DNA of 64,000 nt from Leptolyngbya iicbica LK (GCF_004212215.1 NZ_QVFV01000001.1:816814-880813), one strand, 5' to 3'; numbered from the stretch's first letter, positions 1-8,818 are shown. Notes: generated from the sequence alone by a model not told the origin. Numbers and translations: made by a program.

Positions 1-152
1 TCGTGAGCCCCCAGGCGACGGACGGTCACTCGGTCAGCCAAGCCTACACTCTGCATCACCATCACGAGTTCGTGATAGCCGTCGGGGCGATCGCCCACGA
101 TCTCCAGGTACAGATTAATTTTGGCCGCAGCCGAGAGGGAATAAGAATCCAT
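1..152 (-). CDS. ispE: 4-diphosphocytidyl-2-C-methyl-D-erythritol kinase (partial, N-terminal part)
   Basis: Reading the minus strand from the ATG at 152 gives a protein starting [18 protein letters not shown], followed by [11 protein letters not shown]. The AKINLxLxI...DGYHEL pattern is the N-terminus of the GHMP kinase IspE, which phosphorylates CDP-methylerythritol in the plastid-type (MEP) isoprenoid pathway. The frame is open to the window edge, so only about 50 residues are seen. An in-frame ATG at 164 is an alternative start; family N-termini favour 152. It lies about 60 bases downstream of rsmA on the same strand, the usual cyanobacterial rsmA-ispE order, so they are probably cotranscribed. 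Confidence 0.88.
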   Translation of the reverse strand, partial: MDSYSLSAAAKINLYLEIVGDRPDGYHELVMVMQSVGLADRVTVRRLGAH

Positions 153-213
153 AGCGTCTTCCATAAACCAGGCCGCGCGCCCTAACCGTTGTTAGCGACC
201 AGAGCGGTGCCCC

Positions 214-1083
214 TCAGGGTGAATATCCTTCCTCAAGCATCTTATTACTCAACGCTACCCAATCGGTGACGCTCAAGTCTTCGGCGCGGACATTATCGGC
301 AATGTTCAGAGTCGTGAAAAATTCCAGGAGCCGCGATCGCTCAATCAAGGGCGACAAATTATTCCGCAGCATTTTGCGCTTGCTGCCAAAGCCTAACTTC
401 AGCAAGCGTTCTAACAAAGCGGCATCGATCGCGACATCGGGAAAGGGACGGGGTCGCAGACGAATCACTGCCGACATCACTTTGGGGGGCGGCTGAAACG
501 CCTTGGGCGGCACGGGGCAAATGATTTCGCACTCTGCCAGGTATTGCACTTTGACGGTGAGGCTCCCGGCCGCTTTTGATCCCGGCGCGGCACAAAGGCG
601 ATCGGCAATTTCTTGCTGCACCAGCAGCACAATCGAGCTCAACGGGTGGGGATTGGGATGCGAGATCGTCCCCAAGAGCTTTTCGAGAATCGGGCCGGTA
701 ATGTAATACGGGATGTTGGCAACCACCTTATTGGGAAAATCACCCGCCATTGCCGTAGCAATCTGTTCCCAGTTGAGTTGCAGAATATCGCCCTCAAGGA
801 GCTGAAAATTTTGGGCAGCGGCGAATTGCGATCGCAAGCGCTCAGACAAATCTCGATCAATTTCGACCGCGAGTAGCTCCGCGACGTGGGGCAGCATTCG
901 CTGGGTCAAAATTCCTGTACCGGGGCCAATTTCGAGGATGCGATCGCTCCCTTGCAGTTCTGCCGCCGCGATGATGTTAGCCAACACCGCTTCGCTCTTT
1001 AGCCAGTGCTGACCAAAGCGTTTGCGCGTTTTTGCTGAAAAAGTCATGCCGTCGCCCAGGCTCAGAGTTAGGTAGGGCTTCAT
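214..1083 (-). CDS. rsmA: 16S rRNA dimethyladenosine transferase RsmA (KsgA)
   Basis: This enzyme dimethylates two adjacent adenosines in the 3'-terminal helix of 16S rRNA during small-subunit maturation, using S-adenosylmethionine. Seen in the sequence: the family N-terminal signature KRFGQHWL near residue 21, the SAM-binding motif EIGPGTG near residue 51, and the catalytic NIPYY motif near residue 123. The length of 289 residues is normal once the first 12 are discounted. An in-frame ATG at 1047 (MTFSAKTRKRFG) is a good alternative start; the ATG at 1083 was kept because GGTAGG precedes it. It is followed by ispE on the same strand. Confidence 0.95.
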   Translation of the reverse strand: MKPYLTLSLGDGMTFSAKTRKRFGQHWLKSEAVLANIIAAAELQGSDRILEIGPGTGILTQRMLPHVAELLAVEIDRDLSERLRSQFAAAQNFQLLEGDILQLNWEQIATAMAGDFPNKVVANIPYYITGPILEKLLGTISHPNPHPLSSIVLLVQQEIADRLCAAPGSKAAGSLTVKVQYLAECEIICPVPPKAFQPPPKVMSAVIRLRPRPFPDVAIDAALLERLLKLGFGSKRKMLRNNLSPLIERSRLLEFFTTLNIADNVRAEDLSVTDWVALSNKMLEEGYSP

Positions 1084-1479
1084 CCTACCCCATGCTCAGA
1101 GCGGGTTTTCTCAATGCACCGCGACCAGAGGGACCAGCGCATCGTCTGACCCGATCACAGCCGCGAATAGATGCATGAATGGGGGGATCGCGGGGGAAGC
1201 GCCGGTCAGCCAACGAGATGGGCATAAAAAGTAAGCATCGCTTTCGACAGCCATACTGGGTCCCTTCAGCCCCCTATACTGTGAAACAGGAAGGGATATT
1301 GGCGCAGCGAGTCCTCGGCTTTTGGTCGGTGATTCATCAGTGATCTAGGCGTCCAATTTTCGCAAAGAAATGTCTCATAGATAACAAGTGTGGTGTAGTG
1401 AACAACATTTTCTGAGGCGCCTTGTTACATTAAATACCCAACTTTAGGAACTGCTCGCTTCTCGCCGTGTGTATCCGCT
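1084..1479. other. Intergenic region between divergent rsmA and coiled-coil gene
   Basis: About 400 bases separate two divergent genes, so both promoters should lie here. I find no convincing ORF, tRNA or strong hairpin. The stretch just before the coiled-coil gene (about 1375-1450) is AT-richer than its surroundings and is the likeliest promoter area for it. No clear -35/-10 pair was identified. Confidence 0.5.
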
Positions 1480-2493
1480 ATGCAACAGAGCCATTCTCTA
1501 GATTTCAAGCTCGTTCAGCGGGTGTGTCTACTTCAGCAAGCGCTTGACCAAGCCTTAGATTCCCTAGATGAATTAACCGCACAAGTACAAGACAAATATT
1601 GGGTTGAGACTCAGCTCGCTAGCACTGAGAAGTACGCCAACGTTCAGCAGCAAGCGATTAACCATCTCAAGCAGCAACTGGCACAATTTACGGAAATCCA
1701 GGATCACCTATTGGGGGTGATGGGGTTTCGGCTCAATGAACTGATTGATCAGCAGCAGCAAGGGTTTGATCAGCTCAATCTGCAATTTCAACAAAGTCAT
1801 ACCGAACTGCAAACCTATCTGCAATACCTCACCCAACAGCAGCAAGCGGGCTCCATGCTGCCCAAAGATGCCGATGCGTACTATCGATCGCTAGAAGAAG
1901 AGGTGATGGTGGCGCGATCGATGGCGGTGCATCTGAGTCAGTATTTAGGCTTAGCCAAACAACATCTTGATCACCTCAATACTGATTTGGATAATCACCA
2001 TCTCAATCTCGGGCACATTATCCAGACCATTCAAGCGATGATTGCTGAGCTGGCAAAATTTGATCAAACACCTACTAGGCCGCAGCCACAGGCAGTGCAA
2101 CCCCACCAGACCTTGACGGAGGTATCGGATAAGCGATCGCCTGCCGACCTCGACACTGCCGACCCACCGGATATCGAGGCGTTGCAAGCCACTGTGCGCC
2201 GACAAGCCGCCCGCATCCAAGAGTTGCAGGGGGCACTCGCAGCCCATGTTGATCAGGAAACCCGACTGCGCCAGCGGTGCCAAAAAGTAGCCGTAGAGCG
2301 CGATTACTATTACCGCCAGCTCCAACAGCAAGCATCGGCTTCTAAGGCCAAGATCGAGCCCTTGCCGTCGGCGCCCACATCATCATGCCCCTCTCCTCAA
2401 GCCGATTCTGACTTGCCCAGAATTCCTCAACGCCGCCCGCGATCGCGGCCTTCTCAGCCCATTCAACCCTTGCGCTTGCCAGAAGAGCTTTAG
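1480..2493 (+). CDS. Conserved hypothetical glutamine-rich coiled-coil protein
   Basis: I do not recognise a named family. The first roughly 190 residues are strongly helical and glutamine-rich with heptad-like spacing (for example QQQAINHLKQQL and QQQQGFDQLNLQF), which predicts long coiled coils. A proline-rich linker around residues 205-225 is followed by a second short coiled coil (about 235-285), and the C-terminal 50 residues are rich in P, S and R and probably disordered. There is no signal peptide or membrane segment, so it is presumably cytoplasmic, with a structural or scaffolding role as an inference only. It stands alone, divergent from rsmA. Composition and HIP1 sites match the neighbours. 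Confidence 0.75.
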   Translation: MQQSHSLDFKLVQRVCLLQQALDQALDSLDELTAQVQDKYWVETQLASTEKYANVQQQAINHLKQQLAQFTEIQDHLLGVMGFRLNELIDQQQQGFDQLNLQFQQSHTELQTYLQYLTQQQQAGSMLPKDADAYYRSLEEEVMVARSMAVHLSQYLGLAKQHLDHLNTDLDNHHLNLGHIIQTIQAMIAELAKFDQTPTRPQPQAVQPHQTLTEVSDKRSPADLDTADPPDIEALQATVRRQAARIQELQGALAAHVDQETRLRQRCQKVAVERDYYYRQLQQQASASKAKIEPLPSAPTSSCPSPQADSDLPRIPQRRPRSRPSQPIQPLRLPEEL

Positions 2494-2836
2494 TGCTGCG
2501 ATCGCTTTGCCCAGACAGGCATCGTCGTCAGTCGAGGAGAATCGCCACTCGCGCTAACCCAGGCGTCAGGTCAAGCGAGCTGGGCGCAAGTATTTGACAT
2601 CGCCAAGCCATCGCTGTGCTTGTCGTTGATGCTAAGGGTCATCCAAATAAATGACCGTTAAATGACCGTTCGACGACTGGATTGTGTCACTCTCTGATGG
2701 GAAAAAATGGCCCACCTCGGAGAGTGATTTTTGAGAGGCCGAGTCGTGAACGGATATTTTCAGGTTTTTGGGAACTCACGTTGAAGTGAGTCACAAACCA
2801 GACCAATTTCTGGGAGGACGCCAAGAGGACGCCAAA
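2494..2836. other. Intergenic region upstream of P-loop kinase gene
   Basis: This gap holds no supported gene. Two features stand out: a short tandem repeat ATGACCGTT within 2651-2671, and a duplicated GAGGACGCCA element at 2814-2834 directly before the kinase start, which places two Shine-Dalgarno-like GAGGA sequences in tandem. No clear promoter was found. Confidence 0.4.
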
Positions 2837-3385
2837 ATGCAAAAGGTCGCAGTCTTTGGGAATGCAGGGGCTGGAAAATCCACCTTGAGTCAAAAACTGG
2901 CCGACATCACCGGGTTGCCGTGGGTGCCCCTCGATGCCATTAAATATCAACCCGGTGGGGCCGCACTGCCCCCCCATGAATTCAAAGCCGCTCACGATGA
3001 ATTGCTCCAGCAAGATCAGTGGATTATCGACGGTTTTGGCTCTCTTGACACCGTGTGGCAACGGTTGGCAGCGGCCGATACCCTGGTGTATCTCGACCTG
3101 CCCGTGGGGCGACATTATTGGTGGGTGACGAAACGATTTTTGCAAAGTGCTTGGTCACCGCCTGCGGGCTGGCCCGAACACAGCCCATTACTCAAGGGGA
3201 CGCTGAATGCTTACTACACCGTGTGGCTGTGTCACACCAAACTGACACCGAGATATCGCGACTATGTGGAGCAGGCAAAGGGTGGCAAGTCGGTTTACCA
3301 TTTGCGATCGCCCCAAGCCATCCAGCAGTTCTATGAGGAGATCGCGGAACAACCAGCCAGCTATGCTCCCAAGCAAGAACCATGA
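2837..3385 (+). CDS. Small P-loop kinase, DNA topology modulation FlaR / adenylate-kinase-like family
   Basis: The protein begins MQKVAVFGNAGAGKSTLSQ, a Walker A motif at residues 8-15, followed by LPWVPLDAIKY, the pattern in FlaR-type proteins where L-D-x-I/L follows the P-loop helix. WIIDGFGSL near residue 69 and the later VYLDLP strand match the nucleoside/adenylate kinase fold. The length of 182 residues is normal. The longest frame starts at 2768, but the ATG at 2837 fits the family N-terminus and has GAGGAC upstream. The substrate cannot be deduced. FlaR-like names come from old supercoiling phenotypes, and the fold indicates a small-molecule kinase. It has no operon partners. Confidence 0.78.
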   Translation: MQKVAVFGNAGAGKSTLSQKLADITGLPWVPLDAIKYQPGGAALPPHEFKAAHDELLQQDQWIIDGFGSLDTVWQRLAAADTLVYLDLPVGRHYWWVTKRFLQSAWSPPAGWPEHSPLLKGTLNAYYTVWLCHTKLTPRYRDYVEQAKGGKSVYHLRSPQAIQQFYEEIAEQPASYAPKQEP

Positions 3386-3604
3386 CACCACCGACTAAAT
3401 TTTGAAACAACATCAGCCAATGTCACCTTTACCGCAGCGAGCAACGAGCCAGTCATACAGGCCGGTCTAGCAACCCGATCGCACACATCTCATCAACAAA
3501 TCACTATTCAATCGGTTGACAAAACTCAACTTAGCATTCGCGCTTTTCTCACGGGGCTTGGGTAATCTCACAGAGATAGTTGACATCGTTAACAGCGCAT
3601 CCGC

Positions 3605-6238
3605 ATGAGTTACCAATCTCTGATGAGCCTTTTTCTGGGTAGCCTGACCGTGAGTGGGGCGATCGCGCCAGCCGCTTGGGCTCAAATTTCTGACTCCCGT
3701 CCGGCGATCGCCCAAGCCACGGGCACCGCTAGCGACTTAAACATTCCCGCGCGCTTGCATGTGGAGTATCAGAACTTTGCCGGAGATGGCGAAGGCTATG
3801 GCCGATTAGAGGGCTTGATTCCCCTGGGGCAAACGCCCGGGCAGTCGCTGACCTTTTTTAATCCCCAAGTGGTTTGGGATGCAACCTACGGCACTGTCGG
3901 CGGTGGGCTGACGGTCGGCCACCGCTGGCTGCAGGACGACACCATTTTCGGCGGATATGTCAGCTATGACCTGCGCCAGACCGATGACAGCACCTTTAAC
4001 CAAATTGGGCTGGGCCTGGAAGCCTTTGGCGATAGCTGGGATGTGCACTTGAACGGCTATTTGCCTGTGGGCGATACCCGTCAGCAGGTAGGCACGACGG
4101 GGGGCACCGCCAACCAGGTAACCGATGCCTTTTTTCAAGGCAACAATCTGGTGCTGCAACTGGGTGGACAAGTCATCGATGAGTATGAGGCCGCGCTAGG
4201 CGGGCTAGATTTAGAAGGCGGCATCCAGCTCACCGAGTTTGCCAATGGCGGCGACCTGCGGGGCTATGGCGGTCTGTATTATCTGGCGGGCAACAGCAGC
4301 GACAGCGTAGTGGGGGGCCGGGTGCGACTCGCCGCCCGCCCGACGCCCTTTTTTAACCTGGGGCTAGGACTCCAGAGCGATGGTTTGTTTGGTACGCGGG
4401 TGCTGTTTTCTGTCGGGGCTACTTTTCCCGGCTATGGGGCCAGCACGCCCCCGCCAACGGCATCGACTGAGGAAGAAGCGCGATCGCCCCTTTGGGCCAG
4501 AGCCGGCGAGTCGATCACCCGCAACAACACGATTTGGGTTGATCAGCAGGTTGAGGTAGTCGGGGTGCCCACCCGAACGGAAGTGGCCGTCAATCCGGCA
4601 ACGGGCCAACCTTACGTATTTCTCCACGTGATTCCGGATGGGGGCGACCCCAATACTGGCGACGGGACTATTGCCAGTCCTTTCACCACCTTGGGCACGG
4701 CGGGCGGCGCAGTGACCACGGCTTTGGGCACGGTCAACGCGGGCAATATTGTCTACGTCCGTCCTGGCGACACCGCTACCAATCCCCTCGCGGCGTTCAC
4801 CATTCCCGGAGAGGTGCAGGTACTATCCACCGCGTTGGCCCGAACGTTGACCATCAGCACCTCGCTGGGCACGCAGTCGGTGCTGCTACCGGAGTCTGGC
4901 ACGGGTACGCGCCCGCTGGTGGATGGGGGTGGGGGAGCCTTTGCCGTATCGATGACGGGGGGCAACAACGTGCTGGATGGCTTTAGTCTGCGCAATGCCG
5001 CCGATACGCTGCTCATTGATGGGGCAGCGGGCGCGATCGCCCGCAATAACCTCTTAACGCAATCCACAAACACGGGCATTTCGATCACCAATGGTTCGTC
5101 GAATGTCCTCATCGACCAGAACGATATCTCCCAGGCGGCAAACCTGGGCATCTTGGTGAGCAATGACTCCAGCGGTGTCACGCTGCAAAACAACACGATC
5201 GCCACCACGGGGGATGCCGCCATTGTTACCGAGGGCGACAACACGACGATTCAGAGCAATCGCTTGGCTGATGTCGGTCTCGGCATCATTGCGACGGGTA
5301 ATGCGGGGCTCACCATCCGCAGCAATACCCTCACCAGCGTGGGGACGAATGCCCTGCGAGCAGGCACCGCTGCCCCCGCCGCCATTACCATCTCTAATGC
5401 CACGGGCACGATCGCCATTGATGGCAACACCATCACCAATGTGAGTGGGGTGACGCCGCTCATTGTCCCGGCAACTCTGCAAGCCTGGGCCACCGAAGCG
5501 GGGGGAATTTTCATTGGTAGCGATACCACAACGGGTGACTCGCTGGCGGTGTCGATTACCAACAACACGATTACCGACACGCGGGCGACCTCAGCCAGTG
5601 GCGATGCGATCGCGGTGGCCTTTGCCAACCTAGCGGGCGGCACTGCCGCGACCCCCACCGCCACCGTCACTATCTCCGGCAACACGGTGAGCAATATCGG
5701 CACGGTGGAAGCAGGGCAGCGCCGGGGTGACGGCATCCGCATCGGCCTTGAAGAAGACAGCGTCATCAGCAACTTGAGCATTACCAACAACACCCTGACT
5801 GGCCTTGCTGACGATGGTCTCGACCTCAGCCTCGGCCTATTAGAAGCGGCGACAGTTCCGGGAATCGACGCGAGCAATGCCCAAATCCAGGCGGCGACCA
5901 TTAGCGGCAATCAAGTATCCGATGTGGCAGGCGACGGTGCGATCGTGCGCGTCACGGGCAGCAATAGCCGCGCCATTTTATCGGTGCAAAATAACAACCT
6001 GAATGCCGAACAGTTTGATGCAGCGGTGGCCGATACCGCTGCCCCGCTTTCCACTACCCTGTGCCTGGAACTGTCCGGCAATACCAGCACTGCAACACCA
6101 GGCTTTAACCTGACCACTGCTGGAGTTTTCGCGATCGTCGATCTCGCTAATTTAGCCGCAAATAATACTGGTACCGTTAACTTCACGCCAGGGGTAGGCG
6201 CTTTCACCAATCTCCCCAGCCTGAATAACTGTCCTTAA
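3605..6238 (+). CDS. Inverse-autotransporter-type beta-barrel protein with right-handed beta-helix passenger
   Basis: A Sec-type signal peptide (hydrophobic residues 7-26, likely cleaved after AAWA) precedes a domain of about 45-290 with alternating strands (GGGLTVGHRW, FGGYVSYDLR, IGLGLEAFGDSWDVHLNGYLPVG) that resembles the intimin/invasin-type inverse autotransporter barrel. A linker leads to about 500 residues of repeats of the N-x-I/L-x-x-N-x-I type (NNTIATTG, SNTLTSVG, GNTITNVSG, NNTITDT), a right-handed parallel beta-helix of the pectate-lyase/NosD kind. It should sit in the outer membrane with the helix displayed or periplasmic. No catalytic residues or enzyme function can be assigned; adhesion or glycan binding is an inference. 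The start is uncertain: ATG 3605 or the ATG at 3623. It is monocistronic. Confidence 0.75.
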   Translation: MSYQSLMSLFLGSLTVSGAIAPAAWAQISDSRPAIAQATGTASDLNIPARLHVEYQNFAGDGEGYGRLEGLIPLGQTPGQSLTFFNPQVVWDATYGTVGGGLTVGHRWLQDDTIFGGYVSYDLRQTDDSTFNQIGLGLEAFGDSWDVHLNGYLPVGDTRQQVGTTGGTANQVTDAFFQGNNLVLQLGGQVIDEYEAALGGLDLEGGIQLTEFANGGDLRGYGGLYYLAGNSSDSVVGGRVRLAARPTPFFNLGLGLQSDGLFGTRVLFSVGATFPGYGASTPPPTASTEEEARSPLWARAGESITRNNTIWVDQQVEVVGVPTRTEVAVNPATGQPYVFLHVIPDGGDPNTGDGTIASPFTTLGTAGGAVTTALGTVNAGNIVYVRPGDTATNPLAAFTIPGEVQVLSTALARTLTISTSLGTQSVLLPESGTGTRPLVDGGGGAFAVSMTGGNNVLDGFSLRNAADTLLIDGAAGAIARNNLLTQSTNTGISITNGSSNVLIDQNDISQAANLGILVSNDSSGVTLQNNTIATTGDAAIVTEGDNTTIQSNRLADVGLGIIATGNAGLTIRSNTLTSVGTNALRAGTAAPAAITISNATGTIAIDGNTITNVSGVTPLIVPATLQAWATEAGGIFIGSDTTTGDSLAVSITNNTITDTRATSASGDAIAVAFANLAGGTAATPTATVTISGNTVSNIGTVEAGQRRGDGIRIGLEEDSVISNLSITNNTLTGLADDGLDLSLGLLEAATVPGIDASNAQIQAATISGNQVSDVAGDGAIVRVTGSNSRAILSVQNNNLNAEQFDAAVADTAAPLSTTLCLELSGNTSTATPGFNLTTAGVFAIVDLANLAANNTGTVNFTPGVGAFTNLPSLNNCP

Positions 6239-6363
6239 AGTTGACCTGACCGCCCAGGGATTCACGCTCAAGGGTGGATGCTGAACCGAGCCAATAATCG
6301 CGATCTCCCCAGGCCAGTCAGCAGTCAACGTTTAGCACCAGGCGATCGCTGTATGATTCGCTC

Positions 6364-6792
6364 ATGAATCAATCGATTTTTAGCGCGGTTACCGACGGGC
6401 AAAAAACGATGGCAAAAACCACTGCACCTTATTGGAATCCTTTGCAAGCAAATCATGCCGACCAGTGGACTGCGATCGAGGGCAGCAACGGCCTAATTGA
6501 GCAGTTGTTTCTCGCTGTCGATGAAGTCACCGGCGACTTTACCCGGTTAACTCGTTTTAAGGCCGGGGCCGATACGTCAGAGTTTGGGCCACAGATCCAC
6601 GACTTTCCCGAAGAGATTTTTATCGTCTCAGGGGAGCTCTATGACCAAGCCTGCGATCGCTGGCTCACCGCTGGTGATTACGCGAGTCGGCCCCCCGGAG
6701 AAGTCCACGGCCCGTTTATCGCCAAAACCGATTGTCTCGTGTTGGACTGTTCTTATCCGAGTCAGGTCATGCCACATGCCGCGGACAGCTGA
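6364..6792 (+). CDS. Cupin-domain protein (ChrR-like)
   Basis: A single cupin barrel. The first motif is recognisable as GPQIHDFPEEIFIVSGEL (about residues 76-93), with metal-ligand candidates H78 and E82/E83, and the second as PPGEVHGPF with a histidine. Such proteins bind a divalent metal and include ChrR anti-sigma cupin domains, dioxygenases and small isomerases; the actual reaction is unknown here. An alternative start is the ATG at 6409. It is followed after about 105 bases by the NTF2-like and VOC genes on the same strand, all small single-domain proteins, so a loose functional unit is possible. Confidence 0.8.
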   Translation: MNQSIFSAVTDGQKTMAKTTAPYWNPLQANHADQWTAIEGSNGLIEQLFLAVDEVTGDFTRLTRFKAGADTSEFGPQIHDFPEEIFIVSGELYDQACDRWLTAGDYASRPPGEVHGPFIAKTDCLVLDCSYPSQVMPHAADS

Positions 6793-6898
6793 GCCCCCAT
6801 CGGCCCCCAGCCGCGATCAGAATCGACGCTGACGACCAACCCCGCAATGGTTGAGGATCATGATTGACGATTTGCCCTGATAGACCGGGAGCCCTGCC

Positions 6899-7285
6899 AT
6901 GAGCACTAGCCTAACCAGCGAAATTCAAGCGGCTGAAGCAGCTTTGAGAGAAGCCATGATGACCTCCAATGTGCCCCACCTCGATCACCTGCTGGCGGAT
7001 AACTTGGTGTTTACCAACCATCTGGGGCAAGTCATGACCAAACAGGCCGATCTGGAGGCCCACCGTTCAGGGGCGATCGCCATCCACCAGCTAGATCTGT
7101 CAGATCAGCAGATCACCCTCCTGGGTCAGGTGGCGGTCGTCACCGTAGCGGCTGACATCAGCGGCACCTTTGCCGCGCAACCTTTTGCCACAACGTTACG
7201 ATTCACCCGAGTTTGGCAAGCTCAGGCCCCAGGCCGATGGCAAGTTAGAATCGCCCAAGCAACGGCTGTTGTTCATCCTGCATAA
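6899..7285 (+). CDS. NTF2-like / DUF4440-type small protein
   Basis: The 128-residue protein shows the SnoaL/NTF2 cone-fold pattern: an N-terminal helix (EIQAAEAALREAMM), then HLLADNLVFTNHLGQVMTKQADLEAH, where an acidic residue precedes the F-T/N-x-x-G turn, and a C-terminal paired strand ending RFTRVWQ...WQVRIAQATAV. DUF4440 members act as small-molecule binders or enzymes of diverse kinds, and no substrate is evident here. The stop is only 6 bases before the GTG of the VOC gene, so the two are almost certainly cotranscribed and translationally close. Confidence 0.78.
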   Translation: MSTSLTSEIQAAEAALREAMMTSNVPHLDHLLADNLVFTNHLGQVMTKQADLEAHRSGAIAIHQLDLSDQQITLLGQVAVVTVAADISGTFAAQPFATTLRFTRVWQAQAPGRWQVRIAQATAVVHPA

Positions 7286-7291
7286 CTCACT

Positions 7292-7627
7292 GTGAAACGA
7301 TTCCATATTGCGATCGCCACCCCCAACATCACTGCCACCGTCCAAGACTACACCCAACGATTGGCAGCAGCGCCAGTGCTGGTCGTGCCTGGAGAATACG
7401 CCCTGTGGCGCACCGAGACGCTGAATTTTTCCGTCCGTCAGGACTCGACTTGCCCACCCGGAACGCTGCGACATCTCGGTTGGGAAGACGATGACGCCCC
7501 AACCTTCACCGCCGCCACTGACTGTAATGGTCTGCTGTGGGAGCAGTTTGCCGCGCACCACCAAGCCGCCGAAATCCACGAAATTTGGCCGGGCACCTCA
7601 TACCTGACTGAGCCGCCGACCGCATAA
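7292..7627 (+). CDS. VOC (glyoxalase/bleomycin-resistance) superfamily protein
   Basis: Start codon is GTG. The 111-residue product begins with the beta-alpha pattern KRFHIAIATPNITATVQDYTQRL typical of a VOC module, and ends with CNGLLWEQF, where the glutamate aligns with the usual metal ligand after the D/N-x-x-G turn. The N-terminal histidine (FHIAI) is the matching ligand position. A single VOC unit normally dimerises to form the active site. The function is unknown; members include glyoxalase I, dioxygenases and antibiotic-binding proteins. It is cotranscribed with the NTF2-like gene 6 bases upstream. Confidence 0.75.
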   Translation: MKRFHIAIATPNITATVQDYTQRLAAAPVLVVPGEYALWRTETLNFSVRQDSTCPPGTLRHLGWEDDDAPTFTAATDCNGLLWEQFAAHHQAAEIHEIWPGTSYLTEPPTA

Positions 7628-7749
7628 TCAGGCAGCCCCTGGCGGCCTCCGACAAAACACGTAAATCACATCATCGAGAAGGTCGATTTGGCTGAGGCGC
7701 TTGGGTAAACTAAGCCTGAATTTTGGCCCACTGGGACGAGGAATATTGC

Positions 7750-8715
7750 ATGGCTTACGAAACTGAGTTGGCGATCGCACAAAAAGCGGTGATGGCCGCC
7801 GCCCAACTTTGCGAAACGGTACGCCGCGACATGGTGCCCGAAGCCATGGAAAAGCAAGACAAAAGTCCCGTCACCGTCGCCGACTATGGCTCTCAGGCGA
7901 TTATTTGTAAGGCATTAAGCGAGGCGTTTCCCGGTGATCCCGTGGTCGGGGAAGAAGATGCCGCCGAACTCAAGCAGCCAGAAATGCGAGATCGCCTCCA
8001 GCAAGTGACCCAGTTCGTCAAGGGCGTGATGGGCACCGTCACCCCAGAAGATGTGACCCAATGGATTGACCACGGCAATGGCACCCCCGCCAAACGCTTT
8101 TGGACTCTCGACCCCATCGATGGCACCAAAGGCTTTTTGCGCGGTGACCAATATGCGATCGCCCTCGCCCTGATCGAAGACGGTGATCTCAAAGTCGGCA
8201 TTCTCGGCTGCCCGGCGCTGGATTTGGGCTACGGCTCCACTGGCCTGCTGTTTACCGCCGTGCGGGGCGAGGGCACCTATATGCAGCCCATTGCGGGGGG
8301 TGACGCCAAGCAAGTCAAAGTCGTGCAACCCGGCGACGCCGAGCGACTCCGCTTTGTCGAGAGTGTGGAAGCCAGCCACGGCAACCAGTCGGAGCAAGAA
8401 GCCGTCGCCAAAGCCGTCGGCATTACCCAAGCTTCGGTGCGCATGGATAGCCAGGCCAAATATGGCGCCGTCGCCGCTGGCGAAGCCGCCCTCTATCTGC
8501 GTCTGCCCTCGCCCAAATATCCCGACTATCGCGAAAAGATTTGGGATCATGCCGCTGGGGCGATCGTGGTCGAAGAAGCCGGGGGGAAAGTTACTGACAT
8601 GTATGGCAAGCCGCTCGATTTCTATTCCGCAGCGAAGATGAACGATAACCGGGGCGTGGTCGTCAGCAACGGCACTATTCACGCTGAGGTGATGTCGGCA
8701 CTGCAGGCTAGTTAG
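7750..8715 (+). CDS. 3'(2'),5'-bisphosphate nucleotidase (HAL2/SAL1-type)
   Basis: This is a member of the lithium-sensitive inositol-monophosphatase superfamily. The metal-binding motifs are visible: VTVADYGSQA near residue 38, GEED at about 62-65, WTLDPIDGTKGF near residue 120 and IWDHAAGAIVVEEAGG near residue 265. The long insertion between GEED and the DPIDGT motif is typical of the plant/yeast HAL2 type, which removes the 3'-phosphate from PAP and PAPS, detoxifying a by-product of sulfate assimilation. The longest frame begins at a TTG at 7723; the ATG at 7750 was preferred. A second superfamily member lies at 10135, but the two genes are not an operon. Confidence 0.88.
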   Translation: MAYETELAIAQKAVMAAAQLCETVRRDMVPEAMEKQDKSPVTVADYGSQAIICKALSEAFPGDPVVGEEDAAELKQPEMRDRLQQVTQFVKGVMGTVTPEDVTQWIDHGNGTPAKRFWTLDPIDGTKGFLRGDQYAIALALIEDGDLKVGILGCPALDLGYGSTGLLFTAVRGEGTYMQPIAGGDAKQVKVVQPGDAERLRFVESVEASHGNQSEQEAVAKAVGITQASVRMDSQAKYGAVAAGEAALYLRLPSPKYPDYREKIWDHAAGAIVVEEAGGKVTDMYGKPLDFYSAAKMNDNRGVVVSNGTIHAEVMSALQAS

Positions 8716-8728
8716 GCCGTTCCAAGAG

Positions 8729-8818
8729 ACTGTCCCCTAATAGAGGGATTAACAGGGGACGGTTCCCTAACAGGCCATCCGCAACCATCGGATGAACGAA
8801 TAGGGGACCGTCCCCTTA
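8729..8818. repeat. Cluster of GGGGAC/GTCCCC inverted repeat elements
   Basis: Three related palindromic elements occur in 90 bases: GTCCCCT at 8732-8738, AGGGGACGGTTCCCTAA at 8754-8770, and AGGGGACCGTCCCCTTA at 8802-8818. The last has perfect 6-base arms around a single base. The first and second also form a longer stem with each other. This looks like a dispersed repetitive extragenic palindrome between converging genes, and it may also act as a bidirectional terminator. Confidence 0.65.

Noticed and set aside
5251-5910. Minus-strand frame of 219 codons inside the beta-helix gene
   Set aside because: It is an antisense shadow of repeated GC-rich codons; the V/S/P-rich product resembles no protein.
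7915-8682. Minus-strand frame of 255 codons opposite the bisphosphate nucleotidase
   Set aside because: The plus strand has all family motifs in order. The antisense frame arises from codon bias.
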